Of a DNA stretch of 64,000 nt, positions 63,901 to 64,000 are shown in pieces. The DNA is from Andrena cerasifolii (taxonomy: Eukaryota > Arthropoda > Insecta > Hymenoptera > Andrenidae). The position numbers were made by a program, and so were the translations under genes. Where the stretch lies: contig NC_135119.1 of NCBI RefSeq assembly GCF_050908995.1, positions 20,303,001 to 20,367,000 of the forward strand. Direction: 5' to 3'. Positions within the stretch are counted from its first letter, which is position 1. Every line of letters begins with the position of its first letter. The notes beneath the pieces were generated by a model. It searched no databases, was not told the DNA's origin, and worked only from the letters and a program-made list of their open reading frames with translations.

Positions 63901-64000
63901 TCTCGCAAAAAATTCAAGCCCGATATTATATTTCTCTCTTGAAATTAAACCACTTCAGCATCGACAACTTTTTTGTATCTCCAATACTTCAAGACATGAT
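57909..64000. other. No gene established, AT-rich
   Basis: Contains the SAP30L promoter side. ORFs at 58.3-58.6, 59.8-60.0 and 60.7-61.0 kb overlap on opposite strands and show no recognised domain. No tRNA or repeat with clear ends was seen. Confidence 0.4.

Overview
This is insect nuclear DNA: AT-rich, with spliced genes, short introns and a dense load of short non-autonomous DNA transposons. The character of the genes and repeats would fit a hymenopteran (bee, wasp, ant or sawfly), but the order is an inference that the sequence alone cannot settle. No bacterial-style operons, CRISPR arrays, rRNA or convincing tRNA genes were seen.

Five protein genes could be rebuilt exon by exon with consistent GT-AG junctions and phases. 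(1) 1484-8281, minus strand: an SLC22/Orct-type organic cation transporter in 8 exons, 534 aa. (2) 44548-47904, plus: ALKBH8 in 7 exons, 582 aa, combining an RRM, an AlkB-type Fe(II)/2-oxoglutarate oxygenase and a tRNA wobble-uridine methyltransferase. (3) 49205-50202, minus: a 203-aa single HMG-box protein in 5 exons. (4) 53147-55764, plus: EXOSC9/RRP45, an exosome RNase PH-like ring subunit, in 9 exons, 412 aa. (5) 56031-57908, minus: SAP30L/SAP30, a Sin3-HDAC complex subunit, in 3 exons, 175 aa. The last four form two convergent pairs packed into about 13.4 kb. They are housekeeping RNA-modification, RNA-decay and chromatin genes and do not form an obvious joint pathway.

Between about 8.3 and 44.5 kb no gene is supported. 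This stretch holds MITEs, foldback palindromes, a 153-bp tandem duplication, an inverted minisatellite pair and several GC-rich islands with overlapping chance ORFs. From 57.9 kb to the end the DNA is AT-rich and featureless apart from weak ORFs.

The strongest unusual signal is the transposon landscape. At least 20 short elements with recognisable termini were found: hAT-like with 8-bp target duplications, TA-flanked mariner/pogo-like, TTAA-flanked families beginning with runs of G, and 209-bp Helitron-like elements (TC...CTAG between A and T). Several make up most of an intron: about 83% of SLC22 intron 4, 83% of ALKBH8 intron 2 (one MITE nested inside another) and 89% of ALKBH8 intron 6. 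I did not find a clearly new multi-gene system.
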